This document shows, piece by piece, positions 15,429 through 23,629 of a DNA stretch of 26,401 bases (its first letter is position 1; each line of letters opens with the position of its first letter). Source of the DNA: DAHUXT01 sp036273675 (GTDB lineage Bacteria; Chloroflexota; Ktedonobacteria; Ktedonobacterales; JADMIN01); the NCBI GenBank assembly GCA_036273675.1, contig DASUHD010000168.1, positions 1-26,401 of the forward strand, in the 5' to 3' direction. The notes below the pieces were generated by a model. It had not been told where the DNA came from and made no database searches. It worked only from the letters and a program-made list of their open reading frames with translations. Both the position numbers and the translations under genes were made by a program.

Positions 15429-16262
15429 ATGGCAGGAATGGAAGAAGCGACTACAGGCTATGCCGACGTCAATGGCGCGAAACTCTACTATGAAGTGACG
15501 GGTGCAGGGCATCCTCTGGTCTTTCTGCACGCGGGCATCGCCAACTTGCACATGTGGGACGACCAGGCGCGCGCGTTCAGCGACCGCTACCGCGTCGTCC
15601 GCTACGACCACCGCAGCTTCGGCCAGTCCAGCGCGCCCGCAGGGACGGCATCGTCCGTCAACGATGTCTATGGCATGTTCAAGTTCCTGAATATTGGCAA
15701 AGCCTATCTGGTCGGCTGTTCGATGGGCGGCGGGATGGCGCTCGACTTCACGCTGGCGCATCCCGAGATGGTAGACGCTCTGGTGCTCTCCGGCCCTGGC
15801 GTCTCTGGCATGCCTGATGAGGAGAACGATCCCCTGGCGGACACCTGGCAGGAGATTCAGGCGGCGGCGAAGGCGGGCGACTACGACAAGGCTAACGAGC
15901 TGGAGATGCGCGTCTGGGTGGATGGTATGGGCCGCACGCCCGATCAGGTGGACCCTGCATACCGCGCGAAAGCCAGCGCGATGAATCGCGCGCTCTACGA
16001 CCACGACGCCGAGATGAACGCTGTCGAGTGGCAGCCAGCCGACCCGCCCGCCTATTCACGGCTGGAAACGATTACCGCGCCGACGCTGGTGATTGTCGGC
16101 GACCGCGACGTACCCGACATCCTGCATGCCGTTGATGTGCTGGCGGCGCGCATCCCCAACGCCAAAAAAGTGGTCATGCGCGACACCGCACACCTGCCCA
16201 GCATGGAGCTTCCCGACGAGTTCAATCAGATTCTCGGCGATTTCCTCAACAGCCTGAGCTAG
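15429..16262 (+). CDS. Alpha/beta hydrolase, esterase/haloperoxidase-like
   Basis: A 277-residue serine hydrolase similar in layout to the 3-oxoadipate enol-lactonase and haloperoxidase group. The oxyanion region is FLHAGIANLHMWDDQ (32-46) and RYDHRSFGQS (58-67) follows, typical of this group. The nucleophile is S98 in VGCSMGGGMA, the acid is in VGDRDVP (D227) and the histidine is H255 in RDTAHLPSMELP. ATG at 15429 has AAGGAG ten bases upstream. The prolyl oligopeptidase begins 33 nt after the stop, so the two are probably co-transcribed. No signal peptide is visible and the natural ester is not predictable. Confidence 0.92.
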   Translation: MAGMEEATTGYADVNGAKLYYEVTGAGHPLVFLHAGIANLHMWDDQARAFSDRYRVVRYDHRSFGQSSAPAGTASSVNDVYGMFKFLNIGKAYLVGCSMGGGMALDFTLAHPEMVDALVLSGPGVSGMPDEENDPLADTWQEIQAAAKAGDYDKANELEMRVWVDGMGRTPDQVDPAYRAKASAMNRALYDHDAEMNAVEWQPADPPAYSRLETITAPTLVIVGDRDVPDILHAVDVLAARIPNAKKVVMRDTAHLPSMELPDEFNQILGDFLNSLS

Positions 16263-16295
16263 TCGCCGCATCGACTGATGCGAGAGGAGCCGCGC

Positions 16296-18398
16296 ATGGC
16301 CAATCCACCACGGGCGCGCGTCGAGATCGTCCGCGACGAGTATTTCGGCAGAGTTATCGAAGACCCCTATCGCTGGATGGAGGACTACAAAGGCGAGGAG
16401 GCGCAGGCCTGGCTACATCAGCAGGCGGACCACGCGGCTCAGGTACTCAGCGCGCTGCCGGAGCGCGATGCCTTGCTGGCGCGTATCACCGAGCTGAGCG
16501 ACGCCGGGCCAGAGATGCGCGATCTCAGCGTGGCGGGCGGACGTGTCTTCGCGCTACGCCAGAATCCCGGCGAAAACCTGCCCCGGCTGGTAATGTATAC
16601 CGGGCCGGATGCGCCCGAGACGACGCTGCTCGACCCGAACGCCATGAGCGGCGAGACACATACCGCGATTGACTGGTACGCCCCCTCGCGCGATGGGCGG
16701 CTCGTCGCCTATGGTGTCTCGCAGGGCGGCTCCGAGGACAGCACGCTGCATGTGCTGGATATCGACCAGGGGAAGACACTCGACCTGGCGATTCCGCATG
16801 TACAATTCGGTGGCGTCTGCTGGCTGGAGGATAACGCTTCCTTCCTCTACAACCGCTTGCCTCCCTCAACGCCAGAGGCGCCTCCCAGCGACTACTACCT
16901 CGACAGCCGTGTCCAGCTTCATCGTCTCGGCGCCGATCCCGCCAGCGATCTGGTCGTGTTCGGACGTGGCGCGCATGCCGAAGTGAATCTCGACCGGATA
17001 GACATCCCCTTCGTTGTTGTCCGGTCCGATAGCCCCTGGATGATGGGACTGGTGCTACATGGCGACCTCAAGGAACGCCTGGTCTATGTCGCCCCAACGA
17101 GCGCGCTGGCCGACCCTGCCAGCATCCCGTGGCGGCGCGTTGCCAGTCCCGACGACGCCGTGACCGGGTTCGCTTTCACCGGCAATATGCTCTATCTGCT
17201 GACCCACCACAATGCGCCGCGCTATCAGGTGATCGCTGTGCCACTGGATGCCCAGGACGCGCCTGACCTTGCGCAGGCCGCAGTCGCTGTGCCAGAGAGC
17301 GCCGCTGTCGTGCAGGATATCTGCGTGGCGGGTGGGTATCTGCTGGTGCGTGAGATGAATGCGGGCATCGGTGGGATGCGGCGCGTGTCTCTCGCGGGCG
17401 GCGCGCCAGAAGCCGTCTCGCTGCCGGATGCGGGCGCGATCCTCGATTGGGCGGGCGAGCCAGGCAGCAGCGTGGTCTATCTCGCCACTACCGCGTGGAC
17501 GGCTGCCCCGCGCATCCTCCGCTACGGCACGGCGAGTAACACCGTCAGCGATACCGGCTGGCTGCCGCCCTCATCGGTCGATTTCAGCGAGATCGAGGCC
17601 CATGAGGTCGAGGCGACCGCGCCCGATGGCGAGCGCATCCCCCTCTCGATCATCCACCGCAAGGGACTGGCGCGTGACAGTTCGCATCCGACACTGCTCA
17701 TTGGCTACGGCTCCTATGGCATCTCACTCCCGCCGTTCTTCATGCCGCAAATGCTGGCGTGGTACGAGCGCGGCGGCGTGATGGCCATCGCGCACATGCG
17801 CGGCGGGGGCGAGAAGGGCGACGAGTGGCATCAGGCGGGACGGCTGCTCAACAAAGAGAACACCATCGGCGACTTCATTGCCTGCGCTGAATACCTGGTC
17901 AGCGAAGGCTACACACAGCCCGGACTGCTGGCAGGCGAAGGGGGAAGCGCGGGCGGCATTCCCAGCGGAGGCGCGCTCGTGCGGCGACCCGACCTCTTCG
18001 CCGCGATGGTGATGCGGGTCGCCATCACCAATGCGCTACGGGCCGAGTTGACGGAAAACGGCCCGCCAAATGTGATGGAGTTTGGTAGCGCAACCACCGA
18101 AGATGGCTTCAACGGGCTGCTCATCATTGACTCATACCAGCGCGTGCGCGACGGCACGGCCTACCCTGCCGTGCTGCTCACCAGCGGCGCTAACGATCCG
18201 CGCGTCGTCGTCTGGATGGCGATGAAGATGGCGGCGCGGCTCCAGGTGGCCACGACGTCGGATAAGCCAATCTTGCTCAGGCTGGAGGAGCAGGGGGGCC
18301 ACGGCATGGGGTCCACCCGCCAGCAGGAAGACGCCGAGCTGGCGGATAAGCTGGCCTTCCTGCTCTGGCAGTTCGGGCTGACTGGCGGCGACGAATAG
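16296..18398 (+). CDS. Prolyl oligopeptidase family serine peptidase (S9A)
   Basis: A 700-residue peptidase that should cut after proline in short peptides in the cytoplasm. It has an N-terminal segment with DPYRWMED (about 23-30), a seven-bladed beta-propeller (about 70-410) and a C-terminal alpha/beta hydrolase domain. The triad is S551 in GGSAGGIPSGG, D634 in SGANDPRVVVWM and H669 in QGGHGMG. The usual GGSNGG elbow reads GGSAGG here, and the blocks around Asp differ from the typical DDRV form, so substrate preference may differ. ATG at 16296 is favoured by GAGGAG six bases upstream, while the ATG at 16278 has none. Length fits the family. It is the second gene of a likely operon with the hydrolase. 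Confidence 0.93.
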   Translation: MANPPRARVEIVRDEYFGRVIEDPYRWMEDYKGEEAQAWLHQQADHAAQVLSALPERDALLARITELSDAGPEMRDLSVAGGRVFALRQNPGENLPRLVMYTGPDAPETTLLDPNAMSGETHTAIDWYAPSRDGRLVAYGVSQGGSEDSTLHVLDIDQGKTLDLAIPHVQFGGVCWLEDNASFLYNRLPPSTPEAPPSDYYLDSRVQLHRLGADPASDLVVFGRGAHAEVNLDRIDIPFVVVRSDSPWMMGLVLHGDLKERLVYVAPTSALADPASIPWRRVASPDDAVTGFAFTGNMLYLLTHHNAPRYQVIAVPLDAQDAPDLAQAAVAVPESAAVVQDICVAGGYLLVREMNAGIGGMRRVSLAGGAPEAVSLPDAGAILDWAGEPGSSVVYLATTAWTAAPRILRYGTASNTVSDTGWLPPSSVDFSEIEAHEVEATAPDGERIPLSIIHRKGLARDSSHPTLLIGYGSYGISLPPFFMPQMLAWYERGGVMAIAHMRGGGEKGDEWHQAGRLLNKENTIGDFIACAEYLVSEGYTQPGLLAGEGGSAGGIPSGGALVRRPDLFAAMVMRVAITNALRAELTENGPPNVMEFGSATTEDGFNGLLIIDSYQRVRDGTAYPAVLLTSGANDPRVVVWMAMKMAARLQVATTSDKPILLRLEEQGGHGMGSTRQQEDAELADKLAFLLWQFGLTGGDE

Positions 18399-18697
18399 AT
18401 GACGGAGTGACGCATTGCAGCGCGGATCATGCGGCATATGTGATTGCCAATCGCGTATCAGCGCGGGTGAGAACGGCAGGCGACTAAACCCACCTGCGCA
18501 GGTTTCAAACAGGCGCACATGGTTGATTCTGATCTAGGACCGCTGTCTGGGAAGTCCGCGCAGGGCAGCCGCTCGAGCCATCAGGCGAGAAGCGCGCGTC
18601 AAGTGTGCGGAGCGGCAGCGGCCCGAAGGGCAAACTTCGTGGCCACAGACCATCCAGGCGCGGTTTAACCGCTCACGCCTTCTACACTGCGGTATCG
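18399..18697. other. Gene-free gap between convergent peptidase and murG genes
   Basis: The 299-nt gap lies between two convergent stops and shows no reading frame with a ribosome site. It contains a perfect 12-bp palindrome ACCTGCGCAGGT (18492-18503) and the hairpin GCGGTT-T-AACCGC (18660-18672) close to the murG stop. A GCCC-GAA-GGGC hairpin also lies near 18625. None is followed by a T-tract, so termination here is not evident. Confidence 0.6.
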
Positions 18698-19828
18698 CTA
18701 GTTGCCCCGCGCCAGCGACGCCACCATCTCGGCGAGCGTTGGCGCCGCGTCGGGATGGCCCAGCGCGCGCGCGGCGGATGACATCAGCGCCAGACGCGGG
18801 GGATTATCCAGCAAGGGATAGAGCGCCGCGCCGAGCGTCGCTGGCGTCAGATTGCGGTCGAGCACGATTTCCGCCGCGCCCGCCTGGCGGAACATCTCGG
18901 CGTTGACGGCCTGCGGCGAGCCTGTGAAGCCCGGCGGCAGCGGAACAAGCATGCTCGGCTTCCCCATTACCGCTAGTTCGGTCAGTGTCGATGCGCCGGA
19001 GCGGCAGAGCGCGATATCGCTGGCGGCCAGCGCGGCGGGCATCTCTTCGTTGAGGTAGGGATAGAGCCGATAGCGGCCATGCGACTCTGATGAGCCTGAG
19101 AGCGTAGCCAGCTGGGCATCGGCTGCGTGGCGCGTCGCCTCATAGGTCAGCCCGCCACTGACGTGCAAAACATGGCAGTGCTTCAACAACTCCGGCAGGG
19201 CATTTACCACCACCTGATTGAGATGGCGCGCGCCCTGGCTGCCCCCCGTCACCAGCAAGACCGGCCACTCTGGCGAGAAGCCAAACCGCGCTTTATGCGG
19301 GGCGGGGTCCGCGCCAACCATCGCCAGTATCTCTTCGCGAACCGGGTTGCCCGTCAGGGTCGTGCGGCGGCGGGGAAAGTGGCGGAGCGAGTCGGGGAAC
19401 GAGACGGAGATGCGCGTGGCAAAGGGCGTGAGCAGGCGGTTCGCCAGATTGGCGGGGACGTCCTGCTGATGCATCACCAGCGGTACTCCTTCGATGCGCG
19501 CCGCTAACCCGGCGGGCACCGAGACATAGCCGCCGCTGGTAAACGCCGCATCGGGGTGGAAGTTTTGCACGTGGCGCAGCGCCTGCATCATCCCCACAGG
19601 GATGCGTCCGATATCGGTGAACGTCTGGCGCGAGAGATAGCGGCGCAGCTTGCCCGCCGTGATCGTCACCATCGGCAGCCCGGCGGCGGGTACGATCTTC
19701 GTCTCCAGGCCGTTAGCATCGCCCAGATAGAGAATATCGGCGTCGTAGCGCGCTTGTAGCTCGCGCGCCACCGCCAGCGCGGGATAGATATGTCCGCCAG
19801 TGCCACCGCCCGAGATCAGTATCCGCAT
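18698..19828 (-). CDS. murG: MurG-like UDP-GlcNAc:lipid I GlcNAc transferase (GT28)
   Basis: A 376-residue GT-B glycosyltransferase; MurG adds GlcNAc to lipid I at the inner face of the membrane to make lipid II. It has the N-terminal GGGTGGH loop (7-13), GGYVSVP (99-105), GNPVREE (160-166), TGGSQGA (194-200) and the donor site RSGASTLTELA (276-286) with PQAVNAE (306-311). The usual HEQN acceptor-side motif reads HQQD here (120-123), suggesting a divergent or second copy. No other cell-wall division genes are present; murG normally lies in the dcw cluster. The start at MRILISGGG matches the family, although a GTG seven codons upstream with GGAAG is also possible. Confidence 0.88.
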   Translation of the reverse strand: MRILISGGGTGGHIYPALAVARELQARYDADILYLGDANGLETKIVPAAGLPMVTITAGKLRRYLSRQTFTDIGRIPVGMMQALRHVQNFHPDAAFTSGGYVSVPAGLAARIEGVPLVMHQQDVPANLANRLLTPFATRISVSFPDSLRHFPRRRTTLTGNPVREEILAMVGADPAPHKARFGFSPEWPVLLVTGGSQGARHLNQVVVNALPELLKHCHVLHVSGGLTYEATRHAADAQLATLSGSSESHGRYRLYPYLNEEMPAALAASDIALCRSGASTLTELAVMGKPSMLVPLPPGFTGSPQAVNAEMFRQAGAAEIVLDRNLTPATLGAALYPLLDNPPRLALMSSAARALGHPDAAPTLAEMVASLARGN

Positions 19829-19981
19829 GCTCCATCCATTCTCTGCCACATCTGGACTTCCGCACCCAATCGGATGACCCAGCGGCTATCAAGAGCGTAT
19901 CATACCCTGTGCAGGCGCCTGTGCCAACAGGGAATAGCGCTTTCGGGCGGGTGGATTCCGCCTGGTAGCCCTTTGCGCATC

Positions 19982-20455
19982 TTAGCTTTCAGGCTGGTGA
20001 ACTGTCGCCGGGGAATAGACAAGTCGAGTGAGGTGGCGCAGCGCCGCCAGCACCTGCGCAAAATCTGCTGGCCCAAGAGCACCACTCCATTCCTGTTGTG
20101 TCGCCTCCACGACCTCACTGGCAATCCGATTAACTGCCCAGCCACGCTCAGTACGCCGAATCAATGCCGCGCGTCCATCGCGGGGATCAGGTACGCGCTC
20201 GACATATCCAAGGCCCGCCAACACATCAACGAGTTGTGTCATGGCCGACTTCGTCACCCCACACATCTCGGCTAACTCCGATAATCTGCTCCCCTCAGGC
20301 TTGCACCATTGAAAGACTGGATGAAACGCTGGGCGGAAGTCTGCGAACCCTTGGGCATGCAGCGCCTCGACTACGCGCCGATTGATAGCCTGCGACAGTA
20401 AATTAAGGGTTGCCCCGATCATCAGGCGATCAAATGGTATAGAGTCTACGGTCAT
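19982..20455 (-). CDS. MarR-family transcriptional regulator
   Basis: A 157-residue dimeric winged-helix regulator. The DNA-binding domain spans about 45-105, with recognition helix LAEMCGVTKSAMTQLVDVL (61-79) and wing VERVPDPRDGRAALI (85-99), the classic MarR wing motif. ATG at 20455 follows AGGAGG by 7 nt; the upstream in-frame start at 20476 would overlap the ribosome site. It diverges from the SnoaL-like gene at 20592 across a perfect 27-bp palindrome, so it most likely represses both genes and is released by a small aromatic or oxidant ligand. The 153-nt gap to murG holds only a GGCGG/CCGCC hairpin. Confidence 0.93.
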   Translation of the reverse strand: MTVDSIPFDRLMIGATLNLLSQAINRRVVEALHAQGFADFRPAFHPVFQWCKPEGSRLSELAEMCGVTKSAMTQLVDVLAGLGYVERVPDPRDGRAALIRRTERGWAVNRIASEVVEATQQEWSGALGPADFAQVLAALRHLTRLVYSPATVHQPES

Positions 20456-20500
20456 GTGTCGTCCTCCTCTTGACATTATACTTAAGAAACTGTACTATTT

Positions 20501-20527
20501 CATTTAGTTAAGATTCTTAACTAAATG
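20501..20527. promoter_or_regulatory. Perfect 27-bp palindrome, MarR operator
   Basis: CATTTAGTTAAGA (20501-20513) and TCTTAACTAAATG (20515-20527) are perfect 13-bp arms about a single central T. The site is AT-rich, lies 46 bp from the marR start codon and 65 bp from the divergent SnoaL-like start, and overlaps where promoters must be. A partial half-site, ACTTAAGAAA, recurs near 20480-20489. The symmetry and position make a MarR dimer site the best reading. Confidence 0.8.
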
Positions 20528-20591
20528 TCGCGTCATTTGTCGCGGAGGACAGGTTTGTGCAGCATCGAGTGTGAAAGTGAGGAGGTAAGGT

Positions 20592-20996
20592 ATGTCTGCT
20601 GAGGAGAATCGTGCGGTAGTACGTCGTGTGCTTGACGCGCTCGACAATGCCGATTGGGCGGAGATCGAACGCCATCCAGGGCTGTACGAGACACGGCAAC
20701 ACTATCCGATGAATAAGGCAGCAGTCCCCGATTCACGCCATACCATCGAGACACAGGTCAATGAAGACGACCTGATCGCCAGTGTATGTACGGTCAAGGG
20801 GATCCAGTCAGGCCCGTTCTTTGGCATACCCGGCACAGGTAAGCCGGTGAGCTTCACGGTACTCATGGTAGACCGCATCCACGATGGGTTGATCGTGCAC
20901 CATTGGGCGCTACCAGACCTCATGAGCATCTTCCGCCAGATTGGCAGACCACTACTCTCCATGCCGGAGGTCTCGCCACCACCCGAGTTGGAGTAA
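20592..20996 (+). CDS. SnoaL-like / ester-cyclase-type NTF2-fold protein
   Basis: A 134-residue single-domain protein of the SnoaL polyketide cyclase-like group. The N-terminal helix ENRAVVRRVLDALDNADW (5-22) and the C-terminal block GPFFGIPGTGKPVSF to HHWALPDLMSIFRQIG are the usual signature of this family. The fold makes a small hydrophobic pocket used for cyclases, hydratases or ligand binding, and the reaction here is unknown. ATG at 20592 has GAGGAGGT upstream, a strong ribosome site. It is the divergent partner of the MarR gene and its probable target. A 10-bp stem hairpin follows the stop. Confidence 0.85.
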   Translation: MSAEENRAVVRRVLDALDNADWAEIERHPGLYETRQHYPMNKAAVPDSRHTIETQVNEDDLIASVCTVKGIQSGPFFGIPGTGKPVSFTVLMVDRIHDGLIVHHWALPDLMSIFRQIGRPLLSMPEVSPPPELE

Positions 20997-21008
20997 TTCA
21001 TGTACCTA

Positions 21009-21043
21009 GGATGCGCAGTCGCTACCACAGTGGCTGCGCATCC
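21009..21043 (+). terminator. Strong stem-loop after the SnoaL-like gene
   Basis: GGATGCGCAG (21009-21018) pairs with CTGCGCATCC (21034-21043), and an inner CCAC/GTGG can extend it. It starts 13 nt after the stop codon. No T-tract follows, so it may be a Rho-assisted terminator or an mRNA 3' stabiliser. The rest of the 20997-21179 gap must hold the peroxiredoxin promoter; TACAAT at 21129-21134 is a possible -10. Confidence 0.5.
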
Positions 21044-21179
21044 GGCTCTCTACCACTCTGGCGTCACTCCCTCCACCACGCCCCGACCTGGCGAGCATAA
21101 CACGCGTGCGTATACCTGGATGATGCAGTACAATAGCAATCCAGGAGAGCATAGATTACTCACTAGAAGGAGCCTGTAG

Positions 21180-21692
21180 ATGGCAGATACATCCGATCCG
21201 GTAAACCAGGGCGACAAGGGCGCGGGTGATGGCAGGCGCGTTGCGATAGGCGACCGCGCGCCCGACTTTATGCTGCCCGACCAGACCGGCAAATCCGTGC
21301 GGTTGAGCGACCTACTGAGCGAGCAGGCGGTTGTCCTCTATTTCTATCCCAAAGACGAGACACAGGGCTGCACCGCCGAGGCCTGTAGCTTCCGCGACTC
21401 GTACGAAGTCTTCAAGGAGGCGGGCGCAGAGGTCGTCGGCGTCAGCTCGGACTCGGTAGAATCGCACGAGAGTTTCGCCGCGCACCACCGGCTGCCGTTC
21501 ATCCTGCTCAGCGACGAGGGCAGCGCGCTGCGCAAGCTCTACGGCGTGCCGACGACCATGGGGATGTTCCCTGGCCGTGTCACGTATATTATTGATCGCG
21601 ACGGCATCGTCCGCCACATCTTCTCATCGCAGCTCCAGTTCAACCGGCACGTCATCGAGGCGCTCGACACGATCCAAGGCATGCGGCAGTAG
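21180..21692 (+). CDS. bcp: Peroxiredoxin, Bcp/PrxQ type
   Basis: A 170-residue thiol peroxidase that reduces H2O2 and organic hydroperoxides using thioredoxin. The peroxidatic cysteine is C64 in YPKDETQGCTAEACSF. C69 five residues later is the resolving cysteine of the PrxQ atypical 2-Cys subtype. The N-terminal APDFMLPDQTG and C-terminal GRVTYIIDRDGIVRHI blocks are characteristic. The first 20 residues are a polar, probably disordered extension beyond the normal start of the domain. ATG at 21180 has AAGGAG seven bases upstream, so the extension appears to be translated. The gene stands alone and converges with the NTF2-like gene 14 nt downstream. Confidence 0.94.
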   Translation: MADTSDPVNQGDKGAGDGRRVAIGDRAPDFMLPDQTGKSVRLSDLLSEQAVVLYFYPKDETQGCTAEACSFRDSYEVFKEAGAEVVGVSSDSVESHESFAAHHRLPFILLSDEGSALRKLYGVPTTMGMFPGRVTYIIDRDGIVRHIFSSQLQFNRHVIEALDTIQGMRQ

Positions 21693-21706
21693 CGAGGTCT
21701 CTGCCT

Positions 21707-22147
21707 CTAGGTCGCCGTCGCCTCAGCGAGTTGGTTCTGATCGGCGGGAATACGGTCACCGTGGCGGTGGGCGATCTTCCACTCGCCATCCTCGCGGCGG
21801 TAGACGTGGGTGACGCGCAGAGTGTACGAATCGAGCGGAACGCTATCCCAGGATACCGAGGTGTGTTCGTAGCCGACCGTGTAGGCCAGGTCTCCACTTA
21901 CCCCGGCAGCGATGAGATCGAAGCGGTATGAGGTACAGTCGGAGAACCCCGACCCAAGCCAGCGGAAGAGCTGGCTCACCTCATCCCAGCCAGTCGCGTT
22001 CTTCACCGCGCCAAGCACCGTCACCGGATCGTTTCTCGACCACATCGCCAGCCGTGGCTCTGGATCGCCATTGTGGATCGCTTCCTCTGCCACGAGCTGA
22101 CGCGCGAGGGTCGTGGCAAGGAAGTCATCGAGTTCACGGTCGCTCAT
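21707..22147 (-). CDS. NTF2-like/SnoaL-type protein (nuclear transport factor 2 fold)
   Basis: A 147-residue protein with an N-terminal helical part (MSDRELDDFLATTLARQL) and the beta-sheet block YEHTSVSWDS, YTLRVTHVYRRED, GEWKIAHRHGD typical of SnoaL_3/DUF4440-like proteins. These are often ligand-binding or ketosteroid isomerase-like, and no catalytic residue set can be assigned. ATG at 22147 follows GGGGGAG by 7 nt; the open frame to 22201 passes through the ribosome site and into a dispersed repeat. It is not similar enough to the SnoaL-like protein at 20592 to call a duplication. Confidence 0.85.
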   Translation of the reverse strand: MSDRELDDFLATTLARQLVAEEAIHNGDPEPRLAMWSRNDPVTVLGAVKNATGWDEVSQLFRWLGSGFSDCTSYRFDLIAAGVSGDLAYTVGYEHTSVSWDSVPLDSYTLRVTHVYRREDGEWKIAHRHGDRIPADQNQLAEATAT

Positions 22148-22174
22148 TGGGCATCTCCCCCCTTTAGAGACCCA

Positions 22175-22226
22175 ATCACAACCCGTTCCTAGTCGCGGCA
22201 TGAATGCCGCGGCGTCGGCCTACTCC
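22175..22226 (+). repeat. Dispersed palindromic repeat, copy D
   Basis: This copy aligns with 12182-12233 at 41 of 52 positions without gaps. Its centre is a perfect 8-bp stem, CGCGGCAT-GA-ATGCCGCG (22194-22211). The paired positions that differ from copy A differ on both arms, so pairing is kept. It lies 28 nt upstream of the NTF2-like start codon and about 100 nt beyond the stop of the sulfite-oxidase-like gene. Confidence 0.75.
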
Positions 22227-22322
22227 TATCATTGCCCCTAGGGCATGACCGTTTTGTGAGGTGTTCTTAAACACATGGCGTCCCGCTACTGCCGGGCTTA
22301 CGGAGAAGCGTGTGGCAGTCGT

Positions 22323-23435
22323 TCACGAGACGGTCACGGCGACATGCTGCACCGCGTTGTTCATGAAGCCGCCGACGTTCCAGGGCGCGTCCAGCGGCTG
22401 GACGTTGCCTGCGCTATCGGTGGCGCGCGAGCAGAGATCATACTCGCCGGGCGTCGCCTGCCAGTCAAACGTCCACGGTCGCCAGGCATAGGGTGACGAC
22501 GACGGCGCCTCGCCGAGCGTAGCATCCTGCCAGGCGCGCCCGCCATCCGTACTGACCTCCACCCGCTCGACAATCCCCTGCCCCGACCACGCCCGGCCAG
22601 CGAGCGTGCGGGCGCCAGCCGCGAGAACGCGCGCGCGCGACATGAAATCGGGGATGCCCGGCGGCTCCATCAGCGAGCGCGGCGCCATGCGGGTAACCGG
22701 TACGCCGGGGTCGTCGTCGTTCTTCTTGAAGAGGTATGTTCCCGCCTGCTGGTAGCCCTGGAACGGCTCGGCAATCAGCGTGATGCCCCGCAGCCACTTC
22801 ACATGCGTCATGCCATACCAGCCGGGGACGATCAACCGCAGGGGATAGCCGTGTTGCGGCAGGAGCGGCGCGCCATTCATGGCGTAGGCGAGCAAGACCT
22901 CATCGCGCAGCGCATCGTCCAGCGTGAGGCTGCGCTGGTAATCCTGCGCCTCTCCGCCCTGAATGCCGCGATCTATCCCGGTAAAGACGGCTTCGATGGC
23001 GTCGGAACGGATGCCCGCCTCGCGCAGAATCGGGGCGAGTGGCGTACCGGTCCACTCCGCCGTCCCCACCGCCTCGTTGAGCCAGGGCTGGCTGATCGAG
23101 CGGGGGGTCAGGAGCGCGCGCCCGTTGCCCGCGCATTCGAGCGTGACGGGCAACGTCACGCTGGGCCGCGCCTGAAGCTCTTCCAGGCTGAGCGTGAGCG
23201 GCCGCTCGACCAGGCCATCCACCGCGAGACGCCAGGAAGCGACCTCGACGGCGGGAATATCGAAGTGAATCAGCAGATAGTGCAATCCCGCCGGAGTGAT
23301 CGGATAGCGAAGCGCCTCCAGCGGCATCGCGTGGTTGCGCGCCGCCAACTGCAACTCCTCCATGGATACGGATTCCGATGCGGGCGGATTCTCTACAGAG
23401 GGCGCTACGGGCTGTCCAGTTGTCTGCGATGCCAT
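22323..23435 (-). CDS. Sulfite oxidase-like molybdopterin-dependent oxidoreductase
   Basis: A 370-residue molybdenum-cofactor enzyme of the sulfite oxidase family. The Mo-ligand cysteine is C101 in TLECAGNGR. Other family blocks are GTPLAPILREAG, LLPQHGYPLRLIVPGWYG (about 200-217) and VKWLRGI. The C-terminal dimerisation (Ig-like) domain (about 245-370) contains VERVEVSTDGGRAWQDA. There is no haem-b5 domain and no Sec or Tat signal (no twin arginine near the start), so it appears cytoplasmic, which is uncommon for sulfite oxidases. ATG at 23435 follows AAAGGCGG. Substrate may be sulfite or another oxo-compound. The SDR gene lies 194 nt upstream on the same strand, and the gap between them has no gene. 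Confidence 0.93.
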   Translation of the reverse strand: MASQTTGQPVAPSVENPPASESVSMEELQLAARNHAMPLEALRYPITPAGLHYLLIHFDIPAVEVASWRLAVDGLVERPLTLSLEELQARPSVTLPVTLECAGNGRALLTPRSISQPWLNEAVGTAEWTGTPLAPILREAGIRSDAIEAVFTGIDRGIQGGEAQDYQRSLTLDDALRDEVLLAYAMNGAPLLPQHGYPLRLIVPGWYGMTHVKWLRGITLIAEPFQGYQQAGTYLFKKNDDDPGVPVTRMAPRSLMEPPGIPDFMSRARVLAAGARTLAGRAWSGQGIVERVEVSTDGGRAWQDATLGEAPSSSPYAWRPWTFDWQATPGEYDLCSRATDSAGNVQPLDAPWNVGGFMNNAVQHVAVTVS

Positions 23436-23629
23436 GGTATGCCGCCTTTCCGCGCGGACGGTACCAGCGATCAGCGCCTGCGGGGGTCCGCGCCTCCCCT
23501 ATATTTGCTTTCATCTTCTCCCTTCGACGCGCCAAGTTTACCATAAGCTGCATGTCGGAACGTGGGATTTGCGGTAGGTATTTATGAGCAACCGTACCCG
23601 CGAATATAGCTGGATAATGCGGTAGCCTC

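Noticed and set aside
20592..22147. Duplication of SnoaL-like genes
   Set aside because: The two NTF2-fold proteins belong to different subgroups and share no alignable block beyond general fold features.
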